From Hyphococcus sp. (GTDB lineage Bacteria; Pseudomonadota; Alphaproteobacteria; Caulobacterales; Parvularculaceae): DNA of 64,000 nt. This document shows, in pieces, positions 63,072 through 64,000 of the stretch; within the stretch, counting starts at the first letter, position 1; each line of letters starts with the position of its first letter. Where the stretch lies: contig JAJFGA010000022.1 of assembly GCA_021776375.1 (NCBI GenBank), forward strand, positions 1-64,000, written 5' to 3'. The position numbers and the translations under genes are program-made. The notes beneath the pieces are model-generated. The model had not been told where the DNA came from. It did no database searches and was given only the letters and a program-made list of their open reading frames with translations.

Positions 63072-63980
63072 TTAGCGCCGGAAGTTTCGCCAGTCGTCAA
63101 AGCGGGCGTAGATAACAAATAACGCCGACAGAACAATCAGGATAAGCAGTGCAAATTGTATTTGCGCCTCGACCGCATGCACTTCGTGCTTAGACGGACG
63201 ATCGACTTGCGTTCCGATGATTTGGACGGTTTCCTCGCCAGTCTCTCCGCCGATCACCGGGTCGCCATTCTCATCGACGCCGACCGTGACCTCGCCGTCC
63301 TTGGGCGGCGTATGCTCAGTCAAACTTTGCCCGGTTTCGATATTGGTTTCGGTCTGCGCAAGTTCTTCAACGCTATCGCGGCCGAGGGTTGCGGCGGCGG
63401 CGCCAGCGCCGCCGGCGACGGTTGCGCCTTGTGCGGTGCGACTCTCAGCAACGCTGCCGCGGCGCGGCGAGTCTTCGATCGGTGTGATGCGCGAATTTTC
63501 GCGGATGTTTTCAACATCGCGTACAATCGGCGGGTTTGCAGGCTCCAAAAACAATGCACGTTCCGCCGCGCGTCGCCGCGTCAGGCCAAACACTTCGCGC
63601 AACACGCCGCCGACAGTCGCCTTGTTCCACCAGGTCAGCGCGTCCGCCGCGCCCATCCGGTCGCCACGGTTAAGCCGTTTGCGTGCAGTAGACCCGCCAA
63701 ACGCATTCACGCCGACATTGTAAACGAAAGACACCAGCGCATCGAATTCATTTTGATTGAGAGAAACCGAGGCAAGACGATCAACAGCATCCTCGCGCGA
63801 CCTTAGATCCTTGCGCAGCAAGGTTTCGGCCTCGCGCTCGCTGATGCGCATACCCGGCTCGACATCATCGCCGGTATGCCCGTATCCAATCGTCCAGATA
63901 CCGGCAATGTCCTGATAGGCCTCCAATTCCAGGCCTTCAAAACTCTTCAGTAAACCTATGCCCCGTTCGGATATTTTCAC
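63072..63980 (-). CDS. GH24 lysozyme (phage-type) with C-terminal membrane anchor
   Basis: The 302-residue protein has an N-terminal phage-lysozyme domain (about 1-145). It shows the catalytic Glu in LLKSFEGLELEAYQD, the D/T pair in AYQDIAGIWTIGYGHT, and NEFDALVSFVYNVG. A linker of about 110 mostly polar residues follows, then one membrane segment (FALLILIVLSALFVIYA, about 275-292) and a basic tail (RFDDWRNFRR). Free phage endolysins lack this anchor. No other phage gene is nearby, so it is probably a domesticated, membrane-tethered muramidase. The start is at 63980, 20 bases from the window end. Confidence 0.82.
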   Translation of the reverse strand: MKISERGIGLLKSFEGLELEAYQDIAGIWTIGYGHTGDDVEPGMRISEREAETLLRKDLRSREDAVDRLASVSLNQNEFDALVSFVYNVGVNAFGGSTARKRLNRGDRMGAADALTWWNKATVGGVLREVFGLTRRRAAERALFLEPANPPIVRDVENIRENSRITPIEDSPRRGSVAESRTAQGATVAGGAGAAAATLGRDSVEELAQTETNIETGQSLTEHTPPKDGEVTVGVDENGDPVIGGETGEETVQIIGTQVDRPSKHEVHAVEAQIQFALLILIVLSALFVIYARFDDWRNFRR

Positions 63981-64000
63981 AGTGCTGCTCCACCCCCAAT

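Noticed and set aside
63072-63980. Prophage remnant suggested by the lysozyme
   Set aside because: No integrase, holin, tail or attachment-site repeat is present in the window; the membrane anchor argues for a cellular role.

Overview
The window reads as ordinary chromosome of an alphaproteobacterium with a Caulobacter-like cell-cycle circuit. It carries a DUF1153/SciP-type CtrA inhibitor next to an FlhF-like GTPase, a full CtrA box in front of an NlpD/DipM-type gene, and short palindromic repeats of the kind scattered through alphaproteobacterial genomes. Gene content and codon style are uniform, GC content is moderately high, and there is no integrase, transposase, CRISPR array or phage block. 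I cannot name genus or species; Caulobacterales/Parvularculales-like is an inference.

Layout. 1-5.4 kb: surE, NlpD-like lipoprotein, repeats, flhF, sciP, an ArsR/SRPBCC pair. 5.8-9.6 kb: mnmA, two GNAT acetyltransferases, a YkgJ-type Cys-cluster protein, an L-2-hydroxyglutarate oxidase-like flavoprotein and a tRNA-Met. 9.6-11.5 kb (minus): EF-hand protein, ECF sigma factor, one-TM anti-sigma candidate and a periplasmic Metal_resist (CnrX-like) sensor. 11.7-16.2 kb: molybdenum cofactor operon moaA-moaD-moaE-moaB-moaC-moeA-mobA. 16.4-19.4 kb: PiT-like permease divergent from an OprP-like porin, then a 59-residue secreted peptide gene on the minus strand under a textbook Pho box. 19.9-23.5 kb: glutathione-dependent formaldehyde oxidation (adhC, GNAT, fghA) plus a PrnB/DUF1864-like protein. 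23.6-32.3 kb: TorF-like porin, then nitrogen assimilation (P-II, amtB, gltD, gltB).

32.4-48.8 kb is an amino-acid island: an AlaC-type aminotransferase; a SAM-I-like riboswitch controlling metX-metB; proB-proA; then ilvD-ilvC-ilvB-ilvH-leuA-leuC-leuD-leuB. The last block is preceded by a 47-codon leader peptide with a run of Ile/Leu/Val codons, a terminator and a perfectly complementary antiterminator arm, which is classical attenuation. 49-64 kb is mixed housekeeping and accessory: ferredoxin reductase, amidase, bacteriohemerythrin, dusA, two TauE/SafE permeases around fabH, slyX, a phosphoglucomutase/phosphomannomutase, a CNT nucleoside transporter, a secreted amidohydrolase, a UDG-fold protein, a divergent MarR/VOC pair, and a GH24 lysozyme with a C-terminal membrane anchor.

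The most notable points are regulatory: the ilv attenuator, the SAM riboswitch with a hairpin over the ribosome site, the Pho box with its tiny secreted peptide, the CnrYXH-like cascade headed by an EF-hand protein, and the palindrome covering the start of a possibly leaderless ArsR gene. No clearly new large system was found; the Pho-box peptide and the EF-hand sigma module are the best candidates for something undescribed.
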